Positions 17,288 through 25,467 of a DNA stretch of 64,000 nt are shown in pieces. Within the stretch, counting starts at the first letter, position 1. The number at the start of each line of letters is the position of its first letter. This DNA comes from Phocoenobacter atlanticus (lineage in GTDB: Bacteria; Pseudomonadota; Gammaproteobacteria; Enterobacterales; Pasteurellaceae). The translations under genes were made by a program, and so were the position numbers. The stretch lies in NCBI RefSeq assembly GCF_030764225.1, contig NZ_JASAXH010000010.1. One strand, given 5' to 3'. The notes under the pieces are model-generated. The model searched no databases. It saw only the letters and a program-made list of their open reading frames with translations, and was not told the origin of the DNA.

Positions 17288-18144
17288 GTTAACCATCGTG
17301 TAGATGGCTTAGAAAATAAAAAGAAATAGCTGAAGCTTCATCTCTGTTGTTAACCATCGTGTAGATGGCTTAGAAATATTCCATAAATAGATAAGTATAT
17401 TATAAAAAGTTAACCATCGTGTAGATGGCTTAGAAAGCTTAATTCAAGAGCATTAATTTCTAAATCTAGTTAACCATCGTGTAGATGGCTTAGAAATTTA
17501 CAAAAACAGTTCCCCGAAATTGTGGATTGTTAACCATCGTGTAGATGGCTTAGAAATCTGGATGCTGGGCTGTCTGTAATTGCTAGTCGTTAACCATCGT
17601 GTAGATGGCTTAGAAAAATTGGGGCGTAAAAAAGGTACATAACTCTATGTTAACCATCGTGTAGATGGCTTAGAAAATTTCGGTAAGAAATGGTCACGTT
17701 TATAGACTGTTAACCATCGTGTAGATGGCTTAGAAATGACTGGCGTCTTCACTACGATCAGAGACATAGTTAACCATCGTGTAGATGGCTTAGAAATCTA
17801 TGACACAAACAGCCGCACAATTTGAAGAGTTAACCATCGTGTAGATGGCTTAGAAAATCATTCTTGTTACGCCCAATACATCAGCCACGTTAACCATCGT
17901 GTAGATGGCTTAGAAAAGATGTAACAGAACAATTTACACGCCCTGAGCGTTAACCATCGTGTAGATGGCTTAGAAAACCAGAAGAAATAGAAGAACCTGA
18001 AAGATCTAGTTAACCATCGTGTAGATGGCTTAGAAATTGTTGTGTGTAACAAGAACAAGTATTTTTTTTGTTAACCATCGTGTAGATGGCTTAGAAACAA
18101 GAACTATTAATTCACGATCGCGTTTTCCTGTTAACCATCGTGTA
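17288..18144 (+). CRISPR. CRISPR array 2, type I-F-like, 14 full repeats plus a truncated one
   Basis: Repeats are 28 nt and identical to those of array 1 except that position 3 is T (GTTAACC). Starts are at 17288, 17349, then every 60 bp to 18009, then 18070, and a last copy at 18130 that matches for only 15 nt and then diverges. The 14 spacers are 32-33 nt. Orientation is the same as array 1, with the leader on the left. A further GAGAACCATCG at 18174-18184 may be a more decayed repeat. Read on the minus strand, spacer 10 (17857-17888) encodes VADVLGVTRM, reminiscent of a phage helix-turn-helix protein; this is only a hint. Confidence 0.97.
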
Positions 18145-18200
18145 TCTACCGCTATAATTGTAAGTTTCTTTTGAGAACCATCGAAATATTGAAAAAAAGC

Positions 18201-18259
18201 ACTTATGCTTCGACAGGCTCAGCAACCGTACTTCTGAACAACTCAGCAATCGTACTTTT
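18201..18259. repeat. TTCGACAGGCTCAGCAACC-type intergenic repeat
   Basis: TTCGACAGGCTCAGCAACCG (18209-18228) is followed by a second partial copy, CTCAGCAATCGTACTTTTT. Degenerate, inverted relatives occur at 56128-56220. Confidence 0.6.
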
Positions 18260-18280
18260 TTATAAATTTGAAATAGCTAA

Positions 18281-19051
18281 CTAAAAATAAATTTTCAACT
18301 GATTATCAAACCTTTCCATTATGTTATACAACCACTCCCCTAATATCTCTTTTTGAATTTGTTTCGATTTTTGTTCAAACTGAGCATAGTTTTTGGAATA
18401 ACCTGAATAAGCAAAACTAACATCACGAGTTTTAACCTGAAAAATCACACAAGCAAAACCAAGTATAAAAATACTTGTAGTGACTTTTCTAAGATCAAAA
18501 CGAATAAAGTTTCGGATAAAAGTAAAAAGCAGATTAAGGAGCACAATACTCAACACAATCAGAAAAAGATCGTAATTATTCCACCACCAAATATCACCTG
18601 TGCCACCAATATAATTATTTGACGGGAAAAAGAAGTTTACCCCACCCCAAGTAGAAGCAGGGGTTGGCATATCTTCAAATAAGTGCATTAAAAACGCACA
18701 GAAAAAACTGACCATTAAGAATTTACTTTTATTCAACGAACTAAAAAGTGTATTTAGTAACCCCACTATCATAGCAAACAATAAAGCCGCCATCGCACTA
18801 TGCATAAAAGCGTGGTGTGAATACCAATATTTTGCGGAATAAATCACCTTGCCACTAACAGGAAGATTAAAAAACGCACCTATTGTAGAATCAAATTGCG
18901 ACCATAAACTGATTACATCAGAATCAGGCAATGCTCCCGCCAACCCTGAAAGTAATACAATTCCTGTTTTGTGCTTAAATCCTTTAGGTGAAAAGCTTGA
19001 TACCACTGTACCAACGGCGATACCAGATAAAGTATGAGTTAGAATATCCAT
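18281..19051 (-). CDS. YdjM-family inner membrane metal-dependent hydrolase
   Basis: The 256-residue protein begins MDILTHTLSGIAVG. It carries the family's metal-binding histidine/aspartate motifs: the N-terminal DILTHTLSG, GALPDSD, HHAFMHS and MHLFEDMPTP. Several hydrophobic segments (about residues 80-100, 110-125, 165-185 and 195-210) place it in the inner membrane. The family (PF04307, YdjM, a LexA-regulated putative hydrolase in E. coli) has no established substrate. No LexA box was seen upstream. It starts 2 bp after the preceding gene's stop, so the two form an operon. Confidence 0.75.
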   Translation of the reverse strand: MDILTHTLSGIAVGTVVSSFSPKGFKHKTGIVLLSGLAGALPDSDVISLWSQFDSTIGAFFNLPVSGKVIYSAKYWYSHHAFMHSAMAALLFAMIVGLLNTLFSSLNKSKFLMVSFFCAFLMHLFEDMPTPASTWGGVNFFFPSNNYIGGTGDIWWWNNYDLFLIVLSIVLLNLLFTFIRNFIRFDLRKVTTSIFILGFACVIFQVKTRDVSFAYSGYSKNYAQFEQKSKQIQKEILGEWLYNIMERFDNQLKIYF

Positions 19052-19052
19052 T

Positions 19053-19715
19053 TTATTTTCTCCCTTCTGTATTTAACACTTTATAAAGAATACTAAAAGC
19101 AATTAAACACGCAAACAATGGCACACTTGCATCAGAAAGCACAACTTCCCAAATTGCTTCTTCTGAGAAAGTTGACCAACAAGCAACTCGATAAGTAAAT
19201 TCATATTTGTGTATAAAAATCCAATATACCCCTAAAAAGAGAGTCAGAACATAATAGCTAAATTTAGGTTTAAAAATCCATTGCAGTAATAACACAACGA
19301 TAAATTGTATCGGTAAATATAAACAAACAGCCGTAAAAATAGTGTCGCTTTTTTCTAAATCAATACAAGATAAGTTATTTGGAATAAAACCAATTATATA
19401 GATAGCCCCTATAATAAAGGTTACAAGTCCAATTTTTACTGCTCTACTTTCAGTTTTATTGGTTTTAGAATGGAGAAAAAAGCGTATGATTAAAATCAAA
19501 ATTAATAGGATTAAAAGATAAAATCCATACTCGTCAAAAGGGGCTGAACTTCTCACATATTCACCTTTATGACACATAACATCTTTTATCCCTAAAAATT
19601 GCTTTAATGCACTGTTTTTACAGGCTACAAAAGGCGTAATTACAATCCATAAAACCAGAGGGATAACCAAAATGGTGAGAATTTTAGATATTAGGGTGAA
19701 TATTTTTATGTGCAT
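19053..19715 (-). CDS. Multi-pass membrane protein of unknown function
   Basis: A 220-residue protein with about six hydrophobic helices: near residues 8-25, 70-85, 97-113, 130-150, 155-170 and 190-210. Conserved-looking cysteines lie in FVACKNSALKQFLGIKDVMCHKGE and CWSTFSEEAIW. The loop KQFLGIKDVMCHKG resembles RHFLGLQTMICQT of the 106-aa protein at 37226-37546, and both follow a segment ending in a cysteine. The two may be distantly related. Start 19715 has GGGAG 8 bp upstream; the ATG at 19730 would overlap that ribosome site. Confidence 0.65.
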   Translation of the reverse strand: MHIKIFTLISKILTILVIPLVLWIVITPFVACKNSALKQFLGIKDVMCHKGEYVRSSAPFDEYGFYLLILLILILIIRFFLHSKTNKTESRAVKIGLVTFIIGAIYIIGFIPNNLSCIDLEKSDTIFTAVCLYLPIQFIVVLLLQWIFKPKFSYYVLTLFLGVYWIFIHKYEFTYRVACWSTFSEEAIWEVVLSDASVPLFACLIAFSILYKVLNTEGRK

Positions 19716-19875
19716 TGTATTTACTCCCATATTTTAAATATCTTATAAGATATCACAACTTTTAATACAACATCCAAACAATCATAAAGTTTAAAGTGTA
19801 CTTTAAACTTTTTTGAATTTTTTTAAAGTCTATATAAAATAATTTATTTTCAAACATCTATTTTTTAGAAAGAAA

Positions 19876-20364
19876 TTACAGATTATCATTATTTATTCTC
19901 TGAATGATCAAATTTAGATCTTCTGTATTTCTGAAGCAGTTTTTTTGTAGATAAATACTAATTCCATTTTCAGGTATTAGAATTAAACCTCTTTCAGTCA
20001 TAACAAAATTTGAGATAAAATCCCAATTCATTTTAGCATTCCCAAATTCACTACAGGTTTCAATACCTTCATCACTGAATATAATCTGAATTGTATTATT
20101 AAGAGCTTTACTTTCTAACCTTTCTTTTAGCCATTTTTGTTTTGAAGAATAATAGTCATAAATTCTAATGATTCCAAAGATCAACAACCCAATACTGAGA
20201 TAATAATATTCCTTATAAAAAATATAGGTAAGGACGCTCATTATAATTGCCATTATGCCAATTAACTGTTCATATTTTCTTAATTTACTTTTATATTTCA
20301 ACCATTCTGCGTAATATTCTAAATAGTATTCCTTGTTTATATGTTGAGTTATTTGAATGTTCAT
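19876..20364 (-). CDS. YcxB-like membrane protein
   Basis: The 162-residue protein has an N-terminal cytoplasmic stretch, then two transmembrane helices (about residues 35-50 and 54-68). A C-terminal beta-rich domain follows with FSDEGIETCSEFGNAKMNWDFI and GLILIPENGISIYLQK. This is the layout of the YcxB-like family (PF14317), whose role is unknown. AAAGG lies upstream of the start. A similar arrangement occurs in small membrane proteins carried beside immunity genes (inference). Confidence 0.65.
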   Translation of the reverse strand: MNIQITQHINKEYYLEYYAEWLKYKSKLRKYEQLIGIMAIIMSVLTYIFYKEYYYLSIGLLIFGIIRIYDYYSSKQKWLKERLESKALNNTIQIIFSDEGIETCSEFGNAKMNWDFISNFVMTERGLILIPENGISIYLQKNCFRNTEDLNLIIQRINNDNL

Positions 20365-20669
20365 ATTTATGAGCCTTTGTTTATTTGCTTACTATTATCA
20401 TTAATTATTTTTAAATCAATGATATATAGTACTCAATGTTTAGATTTACTCAATCTGTATTAAAGTAACAAGAATAAAAAAACAAGCGGTACGATTTTGG
20501 TTGAAAGTTTAAAATATTCTATTAAAAGCTCCTTTGGGAAATTCTTTTATGATTTGTAGTGTGTAATTATTTTGTATCTGCTATTCATTTTTTACATTTT
20601 AATAAGAAAATTCAGAGCTTATTGACGAGTAGTGAAATGAGTTCGATAAAAATATCTTATTGAAATTAA
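20365..20669. other. Intergenic region, 305 bp, nothing but one uptake word
   Basis: AT-rich DNA between two minus-strand genes. The only recognisable feature is the uptake word ACAAGCGGT at 20482-20490. No ORF with a ribosome site, hairpin terminator or RNA gene was seen. Confidence 0.5.
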
Positions 20670-21935
20670 CTATGGTAATCCATGCATTACTAACTCTTTA
20701 TATGCAGATAAAAATGCACCTCGGTGAGAATGACTCCAACCGATTTTTGAATTTATAAAACGTTCCATCCAAACTATCCGGTTGGATATTTGATTTGATA
20801 TTTTCTTAGAAAACGGAGCTGTAATTTCTGGTAATGCTCCTAGAGTTGAAACAACTCCCATTAAAGTACCTGTTGTAGGTCCTCCCAATAAAGAAAGCCC
20901 ATTTGCCATTTGCCATATAGAACCCGATAGATCTTTTGACTCAAACCATTTCTTGTCTTCTTTTAACTGAGAAGTGAATTCACTCTTTAATTTGAGGGCT
21001 ATTTCCACTATTTCTTCTGCATGTAGTATGAGTTTTTCGGGATCGTCAATATCCACTGACTCTTTGACCCCCTTGAGAAGAGCATCATATCCATCACAAA
21101 AGCCTATTGATAACAATTTTTCCCTAATAGTCAAAACATCCGTAAAACTCAACGAATCTAGCCTACTTTTAGATATTTTTACAGCTGAATTAATATTGCT
21201 AAAAACAGCCTCTACATACACATCCCAAAAAATAGAATCATCAGATAAAATATTATCAATACCAGATATATTTATATCAGTAATACTAGACTGAGGAAAG
21301 TGCCCCTCTGAATCAACAGTTCTAGCTCCTGACATCCTATAAACCAAATTTCCATATTCATTCAATGAGCTACCTAGTATTTTTCCATATTTTTTAGTTG
21401 CTTTAATTAGATGCTCACGACGTAAATACTGATTTATTTCTTCATGTAGTAAAAGATCTAAAAGATAGTCCTTTATCTCCGATGCCACAACATCATTAAG
21501 ATGAGTACTCTTTCTCAAAACAGAATTAGATCGAACCAAAGCATCAAAAACTCTATCTGTAAACCAACTAGAATTAAAATCTATATCCCAAACCATAATT
21601 TTCGAGGTGTTTTCAATAAAAAAACCTCTATCAACTTTAGAATACTCTCTTTTGGCATTAAAAAAACCTGTAATGTCCCCATAATCATATCTTATCGCTG
21701 GGATTATAATTCCTTGATTAAGAGCATCGACTAACCCTTCATTTTTTCTGATTATATCACTCCACTCAGAATGAAAAATTGATGACGCGCCTATTACAAT
21801 CCATTTTTTAGTCAACAGCTGTAGTTTCAAGCTTCTTAACGCATCCAATCTACATGTTGATTTATCTCTAGGATCTAGATCCGTAAAAAAAGACCTTGGC
21901 CCTTCAAGCATTCCTGGCGACAATATCTGATTCAT
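20670..21935 (-). CDS. Unrecognised 421-residue protein near CRISPR array 2
   Basis: I do not recognise this protein. Residues 40-100 (KKWIVIGASSIFHSEWSDII, then GIIIPAIRYDYGDITGFF) look like an alpha/beta fold. The middle is helical and charged (YLLDLLLHEEINQYLRREHL). A weakly hydrophobic, glycine-rich segment GLSLLGGPTTGTLMGVVSTL lies near residue 350, followed by a basic tail. AAGG upstream of ATG 21935 supports the start. ATA, AGA and CTA codons are more frequent than in the core genes, and it stands alone with long AT-rich flanks. It looks like an acquired gene; a defence role is possible but not shown. Confidence 0.7.
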   Translation of the reverse strand: MNQILSPGMLEGPRSFFTDLDPRDKSTCRLDALRSLKLQLLTKKWIVIGASSIFHSEWSDIIRKNEGLVDALNQGIIIPAIRYDYGDITGFFNAKREYSKVDRGFFIENTSKIMVWDIDFNSSWFTDRVFDALVRSNSVLRKSTHLNDVVASEIKDYLLDLLLHEEINQYLRREHLIKATKKYGKILGSSLNEYGNLVYRMSGARTVDSEGHFPQSSITDINISGIDNILSDDSIFWDVYVEAVFSNINSAVKISKSRLDSLSFTDVLTIREKLLSIGFCDGYDALLKGVKESVDIDDPEKLILHAEEIVEIALKLKSEFTSQLKEDKKWFESKDLSGSIWQMANGLSLLGGPTTGTLMGVVSTLGALPEITAPFSKKISNQISNRIVWMERFINSKIGWSHSHRGAFLSAYKELVMHGLP

Positions 21936-22096
21936 AAACTTTACCTTAGCAATTTCTAACAGTTTTAGTTCTCAAACCAAGTCATAAATATAACATATTT
22001 GCTCATTTTACCCTTTAAAAAATCAAAATCAATATAACTTTTAACCTAGAAAATATACATTATTAAATATATCTACATTGACTTTTTTAAGTAAAC

Positions 22097-23389
22097 CTAA
22101 CAACAAACCCTCTTAAACTCCTCAAAAAAACTCGGAAAAGTTTTTGCCGTACAGTCAGGATCTAAAATGGTTACAGGGGTATTTGATAATGCAATCAACG
22201 AAAAACACATTGCCATTCGATGATCATCATAAGTTTCAATTTCAGCCTGTTTAAACTGCTCTAATGCTAAAGGTTGAATACGGATAAAGTCTTCGCGCTC
22301 TTCTACTTCTGCTCCTACTTTACGTAATTCTGTTGCCATTGCGGTTAAGCGGTCGGTTTCCTTAACTCGCCAATTATAAATATTACGAATAACGGTTTCC
22401 CCTTTAGCAAAAAGAGTGGTGGTTGCAATGGTCATCGCAGCATCAGGAATATGGTTCATATCCATATCAATGCCCTTTAACTCCCCTCTTTCTACTTCCA
22501 CAAAATCACTTCCCCACGTGACTTTTGCCCCCATTTCTTCTAATACATCGACAAACAAGCGGTCACCTTGAATCGAATTTTTACAAATTCCAGTGACTTT
22601 AACTTTACCTTTAATGGCAGCTGCTGCTAAAAAATAAGAGGCTGAGGAAGCATCGCCTTCAACTAAATATTGGTTTGGTGAAATATAGTGCTGATTGCCT
22701 TTTATATGGAATTTTTGGTAATTATCATTTTGCACCGTTACACCAAAATCTTTCATCATTACGAGGGTAATATCAATATAAGGTTTAGAAACTAAATCAC
22801 CGATAATTTCAATTTCTAAATCTCCCTCAACAAGAGGTGAAACCATTAAAAGTGCGGTTAAAAACTGACTGGAAATCGAACCGTCAATCTTAACTTTTCC
22901 ACCTTGCAAACCACTATTTTGAATTGCAATAGGAGGATAGCCATCATTCTCTAAATATTCAATTTTAGCCCCAATTTGACGTAATGCATCCACTAAATGA
23001 AGAATAGGACGCTCTTTCATACGAGGTTCACCTGTTAGCACGATTTCGGCATCTTTATTGCCTTTTAGACATAGTGCAGCCGCTAATGGACGCATTGCCG
23101 TTCCTGCATTTCCCAAAAATAGCGACAAACCATTTTGTATACCAAATGCTCCACCCACACCGTGAATTTCACATACTGTTTTATCATCAGAAAGTTGGTA
23201 TTTTACCCCTAACTCTTTTAACGCATTCAGCATATATCGAGTATCATCGCTGTCTAACAGATTGGTGATTTTAGTTGTTCCAGTGGCTAATGCGGAAAGT
23301 AATAACGCACGGTTAGATAGGCTCTTAGAGCCAAGTAAATTAATTTCTCCGTCTATTTTGGAGATTGGGGAAAGGGTTAGTTTTTTCAT
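22097..23389 (-). CDS. aroA: 3-phosphoshikimate 1-carboxyvinyltransferase (EPSP synthase)
   Basis: AroA joins phosphoenolpyruvate to shikimate 3-phosphate in aromatic amino acid synthesis. The 430-residue protein has the class I signatures: GSKSLSNRALLLSALA (shikimate phosphate and PEP binding Lys/Ser), LFLGNAGTAMRPL and EPRMKERPI. It also has VEGDASSASYFLAAAA and TYDDHRMAMCFSL. The natural-type Gly of LGNAGTAMRPL is present, as in glyphosate-sensitive enzymes. An uptake word ACAAGCGGTC (22555-22564) is embedded in the coding region. Confidence 0.96.
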   Translation of the reverse strand: MKKLTLSPISKIDGEINLLGSKSLSNRALLLSALATGTTKITNLLDSDDTRYMLNALKELGVKYQLSDDKTVCEIHGVGGAFGIQNGLSLFLGNAGTAMRPLAAALCLKGNKDAEIVLTGEPRMKERPILHLVDALRQIGAKIEYLENDGYPPIAIQNSGLQGGKVKIDGSISSQFLTALLMVSPLVEGDLEIEIIGDLVSKPYIDITLVMMKDFGVTVQNDNYQKFHIKGNQHYISPNQYLVEGDASSASYFLAAAAIKGKVKVTGICKNSIQGDRLFVDVLEEMGAKVTWGSDFVEVERGELKGIDMDMNHIPDAAMTIATTTLFAKGETVIRNIYNWRVKETDRLTAMATELRKVGAEVEEREDFIRIQPLALEQFKQAEIETYDDHRMAMCFSLIALSNTPVTILDPDCTAKTFPSFFEEFKRVCC

Positions 23390-23414
23390 TTTTCTCTATA
23401 CTATTTGATATTGT

Positions 23415-23438
23415 AGAGACGTAGCATGCTACGTCTCT
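23415..23438. repeat. Palindromic intergenic element, copy 3
   Basis: A perfect 24-bp palindrome, AGAGACGTAGCA on the left half, centred on GCATGC and immediately followed by ATGCC. It is the longest perfect copy in the window. Confidence 0.8.
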
Positions 23439-23584
23439 ATGCCATTTATATTTAATTTATCATTAATCCAATTTTAAAATAGGTTCTGTTATTTGATCAA
23501 AGGATTTTTCATTTCTAATGATATGTTTATGAAATCAATATTACCACAAAAATTCTAGCTTTAAGAAACTTGTTAGGTATTGCA

Positions 23585-23603
23585 AATAAGAATAAATATT
23601 ATT
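23585..23603. promoter_or_regulatory. Candidate Fur box upstream of ABC pair
   Basis: AATAAGAATAAATATTATT matches the 19-bp Fur consensus at 13 positions. The AT-rich background makes chance matches common; the position about 90 bp before an exporter-fold ABC pair of the siderophore-importer type gives the match some weight. Confidence 0.35.
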
Positions 23604-23691
23604 TATAATAAAAAAATAAATCATTCTTATTTTTTACTGAAAAAAATTCAATCATTTTAAATAAAATCCTAAACTTGAAAATGGAGTTTTT

Positions 23692-25467
23692 ATGAAAACA
23701 AAACCACATTTACTTAAAAGATTAACACCTTATATGGGTGAGAAAAAATATTTACTCGCCACATCTTTGGCATTATCTGCAATTTCTGCAACATTAGGTT
23801 TATTACCCTTTGTTTTTCTTTGGTTAATTGCCAAAGAGTTATTTGCCTCCCAACCTGATCTCAGTAATGTAGGTTGGTATGCTGGGGGAACATTGGGATC
23901 TGCCCTGTTGGCGATGTTACTCTATTTTTTAGCCTTAACTTCTTCACATCTTGCTGCTTTTCGTACAGAAGTCGGTATGCGAAAAATAGGTATGCAACGC
24001 ATTATGAATATGCCTTTAGGCTTTTTTGATCATAATCAAAGCGGTAAAATACGTAAAATTATTGATGATAATGCCAGTCAAACTCATACTTTTTTAGCAC
24101 ATCAATTGCCCGATTTATCTGCAACTATTATCGCTCCTCTGCTTATGTTGTTACTAATGCTTGTAATTGATTGGCAATTGGGACTAGTTTCATTAATCCC
24201 AATTGCCTTAGGATTTATCTCAATGAGTTTTATGATGAGTAAAAGTGGAGAAGAATTTCGTCAAAAATATATGGATCACCTTGAAGAAATGAGCAGTGAA
24301 TCTGTTGAATATGTACGTGGTATTCCAATAGTAAAAACATTTGGACAAAGTGTCTATGCCTTTACTCGTTTTGTAGATAGTATTACTCGCTATAAAGAAA
24401 CGGTTTATACTTACACCCTTTTATTTCAAAAACAAATGGCATTTTATACTGTCATTATGCAATCTGCTGCATTTTTTCTTGTACCATTTACGCTATTTTT
24501 TATCAGCAATGACAACCTTGGACAAACACTGAGTAATATCATTTTTTACCTACTTATTGCACCTAATTTTACTTTGTTATTTATGCGTAGTATGCAGTTT
24601 CAGCATTTTACTAGTGTAACAAAACAATGTCTTGATCACTTTGATACTATTTTAGACTATCCTGAGATGACATTTGTCCCTGAAAGCGAAATGCCAAAAA
24701 CGTTTGATGTAGAATTTAAAAATGTAGTGTTTGCCTATGATGGTAGCGATCGTAACGCAGTAGATGGCATCAGTTTTACTATTAATGCAGGTGAAACTGT
24801 TGCACTTATTGGTACATCAGGAGGAGGAAAAACCACTATTGCACGTTTATTAGCACGTTTTTGGGACGTAAAATCAGGGGAGATATTGATAGGTGGACAA
24901 AATATTAAGACCTTATCTCGCCAAACATTAATGAATTGTATTGCTTTTGTATTTCAAAATACGAAATTATTTAAACTATCTCTAAGGGATAATATTACCT
25001 ATGGCAAAACAAATGCGAGTGAAAGTGAAATTGATCGAGCCATTGATTTATCTCAAAGTCGTGAAATTATTGATAATCTACCAGAAGGATTAGAGACTCA
25101 GGTTGGAAAAGAAGGAATTTATTTATCAGGTGGTGAACAACAACGTATCGCTTTAGCAAGAGCAATTTTAAAAGATTCACCCATTGTACTTTTAGATGAA
25201 GCTACTGCCTTTGCTGATCCTGAAAATGAACATCTTATTCAACAGGCTTTACAAGAACTCAGTAAAGGAAAAACCACATTAATGATTGCACACCGTTTAA
25301 CGACTGTGCAACAGGCAGATAAAATTTTAGTGATTGATAATGGTAAAATTGTACAAAGTGGTACACATTCACAGCTTCTTACTGAAGGTGGATTATATCA
25401 ACAAATGTGGAATGAATATCAACAAGCAATAGATTGGAAACTTGATAATGTAGGAGGTGCAAAATGA
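23692..25467 (+). CDS. ABC transporter, fused permease/ATPase, YbtP/IrtA-like half
   Basis: The 591-residue protein has six transmembrane helices (about residues 20-300) fused to a nucleotide-binding domain. This has Walker A GTSGGGKT, signature LSGGEQQR, Walker B IVLLDEATA and the H-loop IAHRL. The fold is that of type IV ABC proteins (MsbA-like). Length, pairing with a second half and a methyltransferase suggest the YbtPQ/IrtAB group, which import iron-siderophore complexes in spite of exporter folds; that assignment is inference. It overlaps the next gene by 4 bp (ATGA). Confidence 0.85.
   Translation: MKTKPHLLKRLTPYMGEKKYLLATSLALSAISATLGLLPFVFLWLIAKELFASQPDLSNVGWYAGGTLGSALLAMLLYFLALTSSHLAAFRTEVGMRKIGMQRIMNMPLGFFDHNQSGKIRKIIDDNASQTHTFLAHQLPDLSATIIAPLLMLLLMLVIDWQLGLVSLIPIALGFISMSFMMSKSGEEFRQKYMDHLEEMSSESVEYVRGIPIVKTFGQSVYAFTRFVDSITRYKETVYTYTLLFQKQMAFYTVIMQSAAFFLVPFTLFFISNDNLGQTLSNIIFYLLIAPNFTLLFMRSMQFQHFTSVTKQCLDHFDTILDYPEMTFVPESEMPKTFDVEFKNVVFAYDGSDRNAVDGISFTINAGETVALIGTSGGGKTTIARLLARFWDVKSGEILIGGQNIKTLSRQTLMNCIAFVFQNTKLFKLSLRDNITYGKTNASESEIDRAIDLSQSREIIDNLPEGLETQVGKEGIYLSGGEQQRIALARAILKDSPIVLLDEATAFADPENEHLIQQALQELSKGKTTLMIAHRLTTVQQADKILVIDNGKIVQSGTHSQLLTEGGLYQQMWNEYQQAIDWKLDNVGGAK

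Larger units (their letters stand above)
23390..23691. other. Divergent intergenic region upstream of aroA and the ABC operon
   Basis: This 302-bp region separates aroA (minus) from the ABC operon (plus). It holds the palindromic element at 23415-23438, the candidate Fur site at 23585-23603 and a second, weaker one at about 23610-23628. No gene was found. Confidence 0.5.

Noticed and set aside
10165..18144. Self-targeting spacers within the window
   Set aside because: No spacer was seen by eye to match the window outside the arrays; a full search was not possible.
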